From: Corythucha ciliata
Lineage: Eukaryota > Arthropoda > Insecta > Hemiptera > Tingidae
Direction: 5' to 3'
NCBI GenBank assembly: GCA_038030265.1
Contig: CM075940.1
Coordinates: 14,136,001-14,200,000 of the forward strand
DNA length: 64,000 bases
Below the pieces are notes generated by a model. That model searched no databases. It was not told where the DNA came from and worked only from the letters and a program-made list of their open reading frames with translations. Numbering within the stretch: position 1 is the first letter of the stretch; every line of letters begins with the position of its first letter. This document shows positions 24,946 through 37,600 of the stretch, piece by piece. A program made the position numbers and the translations under genes.

Positions 24946-27900
24946 TGTCGATTAAAAAAAAAAACTCAGTAACAGGAGGATAGAAGAATTGTCCAATGAG
25001 GGGCAAACACTATTTTGCCGCCTCGCCATCTCTTTTTACAAGAAACAGAAACATCTTCGTCAACACGATTACTACCACACAACAAAAAATGTTCTGTCAA
25101 AAATCTTAATCGATAAACGGATTTTGAACGAAGTGTCGGATTAGTCAATTTATGCTGAAAATGGTGATAACGGGGAAGAACCAGTACCTGTAAGTCGCTC
25201 GCTCACAACTTCTGATCATAATGTAGGTTTCAAAAAAATGCGTAAAATGATAACTTCTGGGTCGGAATGGTAGTTTCTGGAGGAAATCGTCTGTTCTTCT
25301 TAGTGGCTTGCCAAGTGCCGGGGCTAAAGCTGTTAAAAATGAGCTGTAAAAGTCACCCGGACGACCCCACGATTCCAGTCATATGCTCCACCATGTATTT
25401 AAGCATTTTAATATACGTCCTTTTCTCTGCTTAATATTTTATGGATTATTATCATTTTGGGCCTAATTTTAAAAGAGGCTATTATGGTAGAGGATAGCCA
25501 CATCACGCTGCCAACGAAATTAGCTTTCGAGCACTACGAACAACCGAATTCGCAGCCGAACAATAGTGTGCGTTTTGAAGACGAATGTTTCGTGAGTTGT
25601 GGGAGCTAGGGGAACCTTTCCCCTTCATTCCCCCCCCCCCTATAAGTTATCAACAGCCCTCGTTAACATCTTTCATTCACAATTTAATTTTTATTTTATC
25701 GTTCTAAAGGCCAACTCCATGTTGAAATCAATGCCAAAAGGGCCTCCTGTTCAAATAATTCGTAATCGAGTGTATCCTGCCCCCAACCATCTCCAATCAC
25801 ATAATTCGTCTCCCCCTCAACACAAATGAAGGAGAGCCGCAGGATTAACGCCACTTAACCATCAATGGAGACTCACCAGTTTGTGAAATGAATCGAAAAG
25901 TCAGAGGACTTCTATAGTGAATTTTAATCACTAATCGATTTTTTTTTTTCATTAACGGAGACCGCCTTTAGAAATTATTATCTTCCTTCTCTTACGCCAA
26001 AGCAAGGAATCAATAGAGTTAACTGAGGTGGAAGCCTAAACTTTTTCCCCTTTTGTAGATTTTGTTCATTTCGCATTTTTTTCGTTGCCAAAAATATAAT
26101 TTCTTCCATCTTGGTTCATTCGTATTATTCATTAAAAATTCAAAATTCTTAAAAGTGGGGTGGGGGAGGAGGAATTCTTATTAATTGATTCTTAATTTTC
26201 AATGAACCAACCAAGTCTTCTCTTTTTTATTCCCCAACCCTCTTGAATAACAGGTAATCCTTGAAATCGGACCGAAATGACTGGTTTAATTAAATTGTAC
26301 GTTATAATAAGCGATGTTTATGAATACGAGCCTAAGATGAATATAATTATTGCTCGAGGTGCCTGGACCAGACATGCCTTCACAGTGAGAAGGGTCCGAG
26401 CAGAATTTAATTTACTTCCACTTTCAACCCGTATATCTTTTATCCTCGTCGACCCGGCAAGTGTATTGAAGGGGGTTTTCCCCATACCCTTTGAGTGTGG
26501 CCATTTAGCGGTGACGGTATTTCGGGGGGGCTCAAGAAACATTTCTGGGCTGGTTCGTGATAAGATAGCCACCGTCCTCTTTCTGAGACCAAGGCAACGC
26601 ATGCATTGTTTAGCATATGAGATGGACTAAAGAATGCGATGCGGTGCCTTCATGCTGAGAAATCCTTCGATATCTTCCGAGACCGCACGTTCACTGCATG
26701 AGTTAAGGTTTTCACGATGGATGAATGACACAAAAATTTTGTAAAATCATTCCCTTTTCAACACTGCATTTCCACTTTGGGAATTAATAAATGTCGGAGA
26801 GAAAATCCGGGCTGAAATTTATTTAAGCCCCATCTAATGTGACAACCTGAGAGGTAGAAATGTTAAAAAAAAAAAGAGTATAGAAGGAAAAGCCGAAACT
26901 TGTATTCAACTTCTTTGGCCAAAACTTTTTAGTTCTGAAAACATTAGGCGCTTCTGTTCGAAGTTGGCCAACTTTTGAAATTGCACGTGTGAGGCAAATG
27001 TTTCAATCTCAACTTTTTATTTTATACACAAGATAAGATTTACAGGAATACATAAAAAGAGGAACGTAAGGAAAACCAAGAACTCCAAATAAATTACAAG
27101 AGCATAAAAGCTGCTCCTTTTTTCCGTCCTTCATTTCATGGATTTCCACCGCCTTTCTTGAAGAGTATAACCTCACTTGGTTGCTCACCACGTTCACCAT
27201 TAATTAAAATTGAAATCTCTTCGTAAAGAGGCTCTGTCTAATAAGGCATTAAAATTGGTTCCGTTCCAATCTATTTGTTCTAAAACTGATTCGCTTTCTC
27301 ATGAGAAAAGAGGTTCTCCGAGAGTTCTTATTTATTTCAAGGAAAACCGGAAGATAGCTAATATTTATTGAAATCGAATATCATAAGACTCGAATTACGG
27401 TTCATTTAATTGGAAAGCCGGTGGCGCATTCCATTGAAACAGGTTAATAATTTCAATGGTAAAATGCAAAACGGGGCCCCAGTTAGTATGAACCTTTTAT
27501 TTTAAAAGGGACAATTAATTAATGATCCACCGTTTAAATTAAGCCATGACGTGAACTAAAGACAGAAAGGACGAGGGAATGAAGGAAAAAAAAAATCGAA
27601 GTTATATAAGGGCCTTAAATAAATTGCTCTCTTAAAGGAAACAAATCGGGGCTGCGAGATGTTCAAAACTAAAGGCAATGTCGTTAGGAAGGCAGATAAG
27701 TTACACCATCAGAAAGTTGGCTCCTGTTTATGTGAAAGCTGTAATGAAACCACCGAACCTACACCCTTCTTCGCCGCCATTCCGGCCAAACCATACATCC
27801 CCTTTCGCGCGACTCTTCGATGTTCGGATCGTTGGGGAAGTCGAAGTAGAAATAGGAGAAGGGGTGGCGGAGCGTATTATATTGCTCAAGGAAACTAGTA

Positions 27901-28545
27901 GGGAAAGGAGAAGGAAAGCATAAAACTTTTGTGGAATCTCGAAATAAAAAGTACGTCGAGTGCTCTCGAAATTGAAGATTTGTACGTTCCTTTTAGACCT
28001 TTATTGATAATTTCTCGTTCAGCTCGATTTGTTCATCAGCTTTGGGGAAGCTGAGTTCCCTTCCAGGAGTGGGGAAGACGAATACGAACAAGTTGTGAGC
28101 AGATCAAAGCCACGCAAATGTTGCACAAGCACGTTTTCTTGGTGGGCCTAATGACGCGACCCCTCACCAATTTCTCTCATACGAATATTTCCATCTCAAG
28201 AATTCCTCGTAGGCCTGTCGATGGGCCTGTCCCCAGCCCGAATCATGTTCATGATACCGAGCTTATTATCACAAGCGGAACAAAACCACTTACACCCCTT
28301 CAAATGATCCATCGTATTCCTTTCTTGCTTGGAAAGTGCCGCACATTCATACTGAAACGTGAACAGAATCCATCACAAAAAAGTTCGTCATCACCGTCAG
28401 AAAACTCGTTTTGGCACAGAGCACACAAAAGCAATCTAACCCGATCCGCCGTCTTTATTGGATGTGTTCACCTCGTAACCCAAAAATCAGAAACACGTCG
28501 ATTTTTTATAAATTTGGAAAAATCATGTACAGCCCAGTTATTATA
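24946..28545. other. Gene-free stretch, probably first intron of the Fat-like gene
   Basis: It lies upstream of the coding exon on the minus strand. No non-coding first exon or promoter could be identified. It holds a C11 tract at 25,630-25,640. ORFs up to 151 aa (28,118-28,573) match no family I know, and that one runs into the adjacent MITE. Confidence 0.55.
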
Positions 28546-28798
28546 TCTAACGTGTCAGTTACTAAGAGTATAAGTCAAAAAATTGAAGTTTTCAAGAGAG
28601 CGTCCCAAACTTAAAACAATTTAAATAAACCCAAACTATACTGTTAGGTACAAGTCCCCTTAGGAATAGAAATTTCGGTTTTTTTCGTGAATTATACTCT
28701 TGAGAACAGAAGAGTAGAGGCAGGCCGTCAAGCTGAGTGCAAAAAGAACGGAATATGTCTAATTGTTGACTTATACTCTTAGTAACTGACGCGTTAGA
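28546..28798. mobile_element. 253-bp MITE with 33-bp terminal inverted repeats and TA flanks
   Basis: The ends read TCTAACGTGTCAGTTACTAA and, on the other strand, TCTAACGCGTCAGTTACTAA. The arms at 28,546-28,578 and 28,766-28,798 differ at one base. TA occurs on both sides (28,544-28,545 and 28,799-28,800), consistent with Tc1/mariner-type insertion. There is no coding capacity. Confidence 0.8.
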
Positions 28799-28849
28799 TA
28801 TTTCGGAAACCCTTTAACCCCGGTAGTTGGAGATTTGCTGTGCGGTTGT

Positions 28850-29310
28850 GTCTTCTTCGTGGTTGAAGCCTTGTGTGGCTGGAGCTTTGATTGGTTAAGA
28901 TTTTTGTGCTAGGAAATTTGCTGTGGTTGGGGCTTTATTGCGTTTGGAGCTTTGCTGTGGTCGGAGCCTTGATTTGGTTGGATGTTTACTATGGTTAGTG
29001 CTTTATTGTGGTTATAACTCTTGTGGTTGGTATTTTTCTATGGTTTGTGATTTGGAGCTATGGTTTGGTTTAGAGCTTTGCTGTGGTTGGGTTTTCTTTG
29101 TGGTTAGAGCTTTAATGTGGTTTGGTGCTTTGCGGAGCTGTGCTGTACTCTTGAGACTTGCTGTGGTTTAATGTTTTGCTGTGGTTGGAGCTACACCGTG
29201 TTTCGGAGTTTGGAGGTCTGTTGTGGATTGAAGCTATATTGGGCTTTAGAGCTTTGCTGGGCCTTCTTTCGTGGTTTACTTTCACTGTAGTTTTGGAGCT
29301 TTGAAGTAGG
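28850..29310 (+). repeat. Degenerate ~17-bp minisatellite, copy 1
   Basis: Imperfect copies of GAGCTTTGCTGTGGTTG, some expanded or interrupted. It starts about 50 bp from the MITE above. The same unit forms an array at 40,286-40,595. The ORFs here are leucine/tryptophan/glycine-rich products of the repeat. Confidence 0.8.
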
Positions 29311-30902
29311 TTTTGAGGTTCACTGGTCAAGTCGGTCAAATTGTCAGCTTTCACTTGGCTGACGGATAAGCAATCGAAGGATGAAGTGCAAAATTTTGTT
29401 AGTCCACTGGTATTTCGAAGAATGAGGATTTTCAATTTTACCATTATTGCAAACAACATAATAAGATAATTAGATTTAAAAAATATTTATATGTTGGCAT
29501 AAATTGTGGTAGTTTTCTGGCGATTGTCACATTTTTGTAAATTAAAATATATTTAATCTCGCAAATATAACTTAATTTTAATTCAATTACTCTCATATTA
29601 TTCAGCGCACAAGAGAGATCTAAAGTGGGTCTTTCATGCGTACCCGACGAGCACATCACCAGAACATTAGTGCAGCAGTACTGGGAGTATATGAAGCTTA
29701 ATTGGCACTAAGATGACTTTTCAACTGGCGAGAATGTGAAATCACAGGGAAAACTTGATACGCAATTTGAAGGGGGGGGGGACGAAATGAATGGCCGAAG
29801 GATGAAACGGGCGAGAAGGGTGTTTATTATTATTTCATGGATTTACTTTCGCTCGTTTCAGTCTCGTGAGACTTGGTTTTTTGTGTGTGTGTGTCGCGCG
29901 TAGTCCCAAAGGCGAAATCAACTAAAAATAAAAAAAAAGGAATGTTCAACCTACTGCTATAAACTTTTCGACTATGATCCGGGTTTTTTTGAACAATAGT
30001 TCATTATCTAAAACATTTATTTCTGGCCGAGAAGAATCTTCCGTGTGTTATAAGAGTATATAACACTTGAAGCTTCAACCTAATGGAGCTTAAATTCGTG
30101 AAATGTATAGCATCGATCATTTAGGAAAACAGTTCGCCAAAGTCTTTATCAGACCCCCAGGGTAGCATAACAATTTTAGAAAGAGTTTCCGATCGAAGAA
30201 GAATGACTTTTCATATTTCTTTTTGTTTCAACCTGAAAGGTTGGAAGGAATTGTGTTATGTTGTTTAGGTAAATATGTGATAAACACACACAAGGGTGAT
30301 GTATTGTGAAGTTCAATTTTTAAAACACTGATTGTTTGCACGTCTTCCGCCTTCAAAATATGTATTTTTGATGTTTTCGTTATTATTTAACAATGCAGGC
30401 AATAAAATATTGACACCGTGTCGTTAAACTTTAAAAGCTGAGCAAATTACTATTTCATTTGATCGTACTCTTGTTTGAAGAGGCTAACCCTTATCGCTGA
30501 AAATAACGATGGTATTGACACTTAGTCTCATTAGTCGTTTTTATAATTCTATAATTGAAAAAAAATTATTCGTTATTCACACGTGATACCGCATAAATAA
30601 AGTTTGCAAAATCATTCGTGCGGTTTATTGTTGTACGTGGCAAAAGGGAAAATGCGTAAGGAGAAGGGGCAGACGTGGAAGCACAGGTTGAGACAACTGT
30701 TCCCAACCTGCACAACGGCAGCATCAAAAGTGATAAATAATGCAACTCCGGAAAAGCATTGGAAATTCATTGGCACCGTGTCAACTTGCCCGCTTTCAAC
30801 ATCCACGACTTTGCCCCTTGCACGCACCCTTTTGACCGTTTCCTTTTTTCCTCTCTCGGCCGCCTCTCATTAATTGATTGGTTTGATGGCAATAAATTAT
30901 GA
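29311..30902. other. Gene-free stretch
   Basis: AT-rich sequence with a G-run near 29,771 and a (TG)6 run at 29,882-29,894. No supported gene. Confidence 0.7.
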
Positions 30903-31071
30903 TTTTTTTTTTCGACCGATCCTGCCGGCGTTTTTGTTTCCAGCGATGTGACGTTTCGTAGAGGGATCCTCAACGTCCTTCTTCAGACGCCTGAGGACGT
31001 TGAGGATCCCTCGACGAAACGTCACGTCGCTGAAAACAAAAACGCCGGCAGGATCGGTCGAAAAAAAAAAA
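30903..31071. mobile_element. Fold-back element, 76-bp inverted repeat arms, 16-nt loop
   Basis: The arms at 30,903-30,978 and 30,995-31,070 are near-identical with about three mismatches (for example CAGCGATGTG versus CAGCGACGTG). Each outer end is a homopolymer (T10 on the left, A11 on the right), and weaker pairing continues about 30 bp outwards. Each arm carries a stem followed by CGAAACGTCACG, similar to sequences ending Penelope-like and other hammerhead-bearing retroelements; that link is inferred. The mirrored ORFs (MRIPLRN and MRIPRRN) are artefacts of the symmetry. Confidence 0.85.
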
Positions 31072-31374
31072 TTGAAAGCCTCCAAAATAAAAAATCATCA
31101 AAATAAATTATTAAGTTGTTTCCACGTTAACACAGCCGCGAGAAGGGGATATAGAGACTGCAAATGCCATCACGTTTGTTAGCGTTTTGCATAAAAACAA
31201 ATAACCACGGGGCAGCCCCTATAATATAGGGCTAATTTGTCTCACTATGATTCGGACGCCAAGGCCTGCCCGAAGAGAGGTGGTATCAGAGCCCTCAACT
31301 GAGTGATTGTTGACTGTTTGATGAGTGGAGGGGGGGGGGAACGAACGCCCCTGGTGGTCCCCTGTCAGTGCGCC

Positions 31375-31610
31375 AATTCAGGGCCAAAATCGATAAAAAC
31401 GCCGATTTCAGGATAAAATTGAGAAAACACCTAATTTGCGGCTTCTGAAGGCTGCATCGTCGCTAAAATTGAGAATAAGTGCTAATTCTTCATGGCTGAA
31501 TGTGGAAAAAGGCGCTAATTCACTGCTAACATTAAAAAAAGCTAATTAGCTGTTAAAATTAAGAAAAAGTAATAATTTAACACTACCTAAAAAATATATT
31601 TCACGTTTAT
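31375..31610 (+). repeat. Family C degenerate array with conserved tail, copy 1
   Basis: Several imperfect units of GCTAATTCGCGGCTAAAATT plus GAGAAAAA. It ends in AGTAATAATTTAACACTACC followed by an A-rich stretch, a tail shared with the two other long family C arrays. Confidence 0.75.
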
Positions 31611-31639
31611 TCAGAGAGTGAAGGGCCTCATAAAGATTT

Positions 31640-34600
31640 CTGCTGTGAGCCCTGTCCCTGATAGGTGTAGGTCCGCCACTGACTGTGCTCTGTATCACAT
31701 ATTAATAGGGCCGACGGAATGAACAACACTGATACCCCTCGCCGTTAAAATAATGAAAAAAAGATTACATCTCATGAATTTACAAATTTAAAAAAAAGCA
31801 AGGATGTTTGAACAAAAATGCGTCTCTTCAAGTGATGTTGCAAGTATTAGAGGATAAAAAACATTTTTTTTTTATCGGACAGATTTACTGTCAAACGCTT
31901 CGTAATTTACTATTCCAGCACAAATTGCCATACTTATCCTGCAAAAAGTTTAGAATGCTGTACAGTTTTGCTTCCCCCCTTTTTTTTCATCATTAATTTT
32001 TCAAACGCAGTTTCAAGTTATTATTATTAATTGCTATAATTGTTAGGAGCAAATTATCTCGTGATCTTCGTGTCATCTTCTGAAGATGGACACCCTTATT
32101 TCTGGAAAGGTCCCCACTTACACATGTGCTGGCCCCGTGGTCTTTGATGATTCTTCTTGATTAAAGAAGTCTTTTGGGAAATTATCCAAGGCAGAAAATC
32201 CGTGTGAGGGGGTGGGGGGGGGCGGAACAGGGAATGGGTCGCCGTTGAAATTGAGTAAAAATTAACGAACGGCTTCAGCTTCGAATCTTTTATAATTTAT
32301 CGAAGCTCGATATCCGTCTCTCCCGATAAAATAATTCCCCCCTCTTAAACAGAAAAGTTATTAATGGTAACGCTTTGAAGCTATTTGCCGCTCATTTTTT
32401 ATACAGTTTTTAGTTTTAATAAGTTTCTATAATCCAACTTGTTCAGATTCCAACGTTTTGGCTGATGGATTTTCTTTTCCCCCGACGCGGGCGTCTTTAA
32501 AATACACAGATTACCGAGTATTTCAGATTTTCGACCGAGTAATTTTTGAAATTGAAAAATGTACTTTTCTCGATTGAAAATTCTTGACATTTACCAAAGT
32601 TAACTTTTCAATCGCAGCCACAGGTACATTTTTCAATTATTGAAACAGTTTTAATGTTGGGGAACTTAACGGAAGTGGGTTGATTGAAGGGGAAAAATAA
32701 ATCGTACGACAAAAACGGAAGAACGAACGAGAGGAGTACGCACGCTTGAAAAAAGGTGAATCCAACGACAAAAAAGGGAGAATGCACGAAGTAAAGGGAT
32801 TTCTATAAATTTCCTGAGTTGCCGTTCTTCCTATCTTCTCAATAAATTGTTTAGCAATTTTCCCTCGTGATGGTATAATATACATATAATAAGAGGGGAC
32901 AATTATGTGAACCTGACCCGACAGCCAGCTGCTGGAGCGACGTTTCCCCTTGCATGTCGTTCAAATATTTTTTTCTGTCATTGGACGGATATTTTGTCGT
33001 GTAACTTATTTTTCTGTCGTGATAGTTCATATTCCTGCGTCGTGCGTTTCCCCTTTTCTGTCGTGCAATTCAATACCACCCATTGATGAATACTTTCAAA
33101 CCTCGGGACGGTCTTGTTCACAAATACGACGAAATCAAGTTTATTGGGATAAGACCGATGAGGGAATGAACTGTTTTCTATTTTCTAGCGTCGACTAAAC
33201 AAGGCAATACACTGTCATTAAACAGTCTCTTATCAAGATGACCTGCTACGTGGATCTTGTGATAATTTCAGAACCTCATTTGAAAGGTGCAAGGGTGAAA
33301 ATGAAAATTGGAGTTTCTGAGAATAAAAAAACAAAAAATGGGCAAGGAATAATAAACCGAAAAACCAATCACCGGGCCTTGTTCCTGTGCCTATATCCAT
33401 TCGGCAAGACTTTTTTAAGAAATGAAACAGTGAAGGGATTGGCTGGAAACGTATATGAAAGTGTTTTAAAACGCAGGTTGAAAAAACAAAATGTTGCTCT
33501 AAAACGCGAAACTTGTTCCGTAATATTCGGCTCCCCAGTCCACCTTTTAGTTTTTTTTCAACCTTTTAGTTTAGTTTTATTCAACTAACATGTTTTTCAC
33601 GCACCGTCCGATGGGAAAAGGTGGAAACAACAGAAAATAACCGAGGTAGACAAGCACATTAAGGCATGCAATTCACGAATTCAGCCTATAGACCGAAAGA
33701 TATATGTCCGACTGTCTGATAACTGGAACTCACGTTAATAGAAGATGGCACTCCTTGGAGCATAGAGCATAGTATGAATGAGTCTTGGCTTGACAGCTCA
33801 AAATTCACCACTATACTCCTGCTTTATTCCCCGCCGGCACGCCAAAACTAGAAGTGGAGACGGCAAAACTATTCAATTTGAAGACAGGCCATGGCAACTG
33901 GTCAGAGCGAGTGCATACACGATTCTGGGGTTATTAATGCGAGATTTGAGAAAATATAATCTATTAGAATCCAAATGAAGTTTGTGAAGAGCATACTGTT
34001 CAAGTGCTTTTCTTCCTCGTTACTGTCTTCAATATTTTTCTCTATAAGCTTATTTTTTTTACTTTCAAAGTGGTTTTTATTTGGCCCTTGTGACGATAAA
34101 GACAAGTTTGAATTTTTCTTCCACACCCACTTTTCGTAATATACTCTATTATTGCGTTGAAAATTAATATAAATGTTTTCATTACATTTAACCCTCCTCC
34201 CCTCACATCACTAAATCGTATTTCGTTGGGTACGAATGCCGCTGGTCATTCCAGTCAGGAAATGGTGAGGGGAAAACAGACAGATGGAGAGGCTTAGATG
34301 TCCTTTCCATTGATCTCTACTATGGGCAACGAATTCTCACCAGCACACTCAAGCGAATCATTTTATTTGCACTACTGTCACGTTTGAACAAAAATTCGAG
34401 ATGAATTTATTGAACACCCGCTTTGATCTGATGAACACGAGACGCGAATAGGAGTAACATAATGAAAGTAAAACGAATACTTATTTCAATTCAAGTTGTC
34501 AAGTATTCACGTCGAGTGGTTGTGTCATGGACCGAGCAAAAAAAAAAAACAATGGCGTCCGAGTCGTGGGGAAGAGGAACAAACTACCTGGTAGTTATGG

Positions 34601-37600
34601 TCAGTAGGTTATGATTAAGTGGTTATGGTTAGTTTGACGGGAATGAGAAAAAAACAAGTTTAATTTACACAGCACAAGAGAAGAGTAACCCATAACCTGC
34701 CCTAAGAGGGTTACCAAGCTGTTCAATTAGGACGGGAGAGCGCCTGCGTGGAAATCGTCTCTTAACGCGGATATTCAGCCATAAAACTTCCTCGCGAGTA
34801 TTCGTCCTGGCACTTTGTGGTACCGGCTATAGCCTGGGTTACACCGGCCACAAAATATGCACTGAAACTGGCAATTTTTATTTTGCAATTTTGTAAGGAG
34901 CATTGTCAGCCGACAACGCCATGCAATGGAAACCTGATGGACAGAATGTCTGGAACATTGTTTCATAAAAAGAGTTCATCGGATTTATAATGGAACCCCT
35001 CACAAGATAAAATTCTAGATCCGCCACTGCGCGGGAGGGTGTTAGTTTTCGGCGTGTTCATTTATAGGATTAACCATTCAGCCCAGGTACTCTTTATTCT
35101 GATTGAAATTGAGGAGGATTCGTGTTATTCGAACTCAGACTTGTTGTAATAATTACGTGTTTTCAATCTATCCCAACAATGGGACAGGGGAGTAAAATTC
35201 ATTTCGAGTCCAAGAGCTTCAATCGCTACATGTGACAGCCTCGAACTCTACCCCTCTCTCCTATTTGATCACCTCCAATATACTTAAAACATACTGTTGA
35301 ATTACTACGCAGACAACAGGAGGGGGAAGTGTTAATCGATGGCTAACTGTCAGGATCAATTACAGCCCGCTATCTCCCACCGTTTAAAAATTGATAAGCC
35401 CTAGCCGGATGGATGTAACTGACGAGGATGTATGTTAACCAATTTAAATTTAATCGAACTGAACTTGTGTGAGAACACGTATGATTTGAATTTGAATAAA
35501 CTATACTCCACGCCCTCCCAATAATCTGAGGTTTGATGGATTTTTTTTATTAAACTTTCCAAATTTAGAATAAAATAAGGTGAGGTATATGATAGGAAAT
35601 GTCCAAGTATAGTGTAGCAGGGAAACACAAACCACACATGAGAAGCCTCTCAAGCTATGTCGAATCGATAACAAGAAGATTTTCTTTTTACTTGGTTGGA
35701 ATCGGATATGTTTATAATCGGCACGGCCTTATTATATTTCTTGGTAAGAGAATGGAACAACAGCTAATATTCATATTAGAAAACAAAATACAGCTCAATA
35801 TTAAGTTTTTATTATAGACGATGTACATGCTCCCCTCCCCACCACCGCTAACCCCTTTTACTAATGGAATGCCCCATCGCCCGATTCGGTGACTCGAAAT
35901 GGCTAGTGTCTAGACATTTTCTTGGAAGAAAACAAAAATAATCAATCTTGGGACCAAAAGTGGCAGTGAAATGTTATCGATGGATTCTATAGCATACCAT
36001 GAAGAGAATGAAAAAAGAACGTTGCACATTGCATTAGAAATTATTTGAAAAACAAGGGTTTCTGGTAAAAACTCTTTCGCTCTTCCACGAAATTTATAGC
36101 AGCGCAGCCCCTAATTAGGTATAGAGGTTCGGCTGATAAATTTCTATCGAGTGGGAGGAATTCCCCCCTCCCCTTTTTCACCAAAGAAAACTCGAGAGTT
36201 TCAATAAAGACAAGGCAACAGCGAGGAAGAAGTGACCGTGGATAAGTACGTGTAGCTGAAGTAGGGGGGGGGGGTGTAATTTAGTAAAAGAACAACAACA
36301 AAAATCATCGAGGGAAAGAGAAATAGATTGAAAGCCCCTAGGGATTTTGCTCAAAACAAAAAAGTGACCTCGCAAGCCTAATTAATATGTATATTTATGT
36401 GATAAGAAAACCCTTTGGATGGATCGTGAAAAAAGGTTGTGAAATCGATCAAGTATACCCTTCTACCATACACAACTCTCTTTAACCCATTTCTTAAAAA
36501 ATACTTTGGTTTCGTCGAAATAAAGCTCAGCTTGAAAGACTTGAGAATCAATTATCTAAAATCGATAAATATGGGGTGATGTATGTACTGACTGGCCGGA
36601 TGCGAATGAAGGACGATGCCTCCTAAAAGATTAATAGCATGGGTCCAACGGGGGGACATCTATAAGGCGGAGCGTGTATAATCTTATAGAGGGGGGGGGG
36701 TCGAATAATGCGATAAAAATTCGCCGGTGACACGGACTTTTCCAAAAAGGGAGAATCAAATTGTATATGACTTCAAAACGGAAAGAATTCAGTTCCCGAG
36801 GTCAGAATTCTCGCAGGTCTTTTTTTACTCTAAGTGAAATGCAGTAAAATCCAAGTCTCCAAGGATAGCCGAAACCGTCACGGCCATGTCCGGTTCACAA
36901 GGCTCGCCAGGGTTTTATTTTCTCGCCTTTTAACATTCTAACTCCCTCACCCCGACCACCGCAGGCGAGTGAGTCTGCAACGAGCCTCATTTATGCGACG
37001 AATTCCCCAGCGACACCGAATACCCGTTTCACCCCAACACGATATTACAGAAACATTGAGGGAAGCCTCAGTGATCCAGCACTTGCATTCATCATACTTG
37101 AAAGTAAATCACCTATTCCTCATCAATTTTTATTCAAGGCAATTAGAAATGATGAATTTATAAGGCGGGGGGGAGGTTAAGGATCAAAATGTCACCTTTT
37201 CCTCTTAATCTCCAACGAAGCGACGGACACAAAGAAAGAAGAGCTCCCCGTCCGCCCCCCTTGATAACGCTCGTTTAAAACTTTTGCTGGCGTGCGAAGA
37301 AGAAAGGTGAATAATACAGTTCTCCCCTATTCTCCTTCAACTGGATTTTACCCCAAGCCATTAATAAATTCAATTGGGTTTTCCCTCTTTTTTTTTTTAT
37401 TTACTTCGATTTTTTTTTTCTTATTCGACTCGAAGCCACATCATAATCTCCCCTTTTTCCGGGCATCATATCTGAGAAGTGGTTGTAGCAGGTAAAGGAA
37501 ATGGAAGGAGGGTCAAGAATTAAATTTTAAACGTAGCCTTTCAAAGTAATTGGTCGATTACGAACTCAAATGCTTCGTTATTTATATTCCGTACATCCTT

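Noticed and set aside
26277..26630. Overlapping 117-aa plus and 94-aa minus ORFs
   Set aside because: Opposite-strand ORFs over the same 300 bases without a recognised family; more likely a dispersed repeat with locally few stop codons.
28118..28573. 151-aa plus-strand ORF
   Set aside because: No recognised domain; it overlaps another ORF in a second frame and ends inside a MITE. A codon-bias or homology test would be needed to revive it.
30897..31182. Mirrored 60-68-aa ORFs
   Set aside because: Artefacts of the inverted repeat at 30,903-31,071; at most relics of a retroelement tail.
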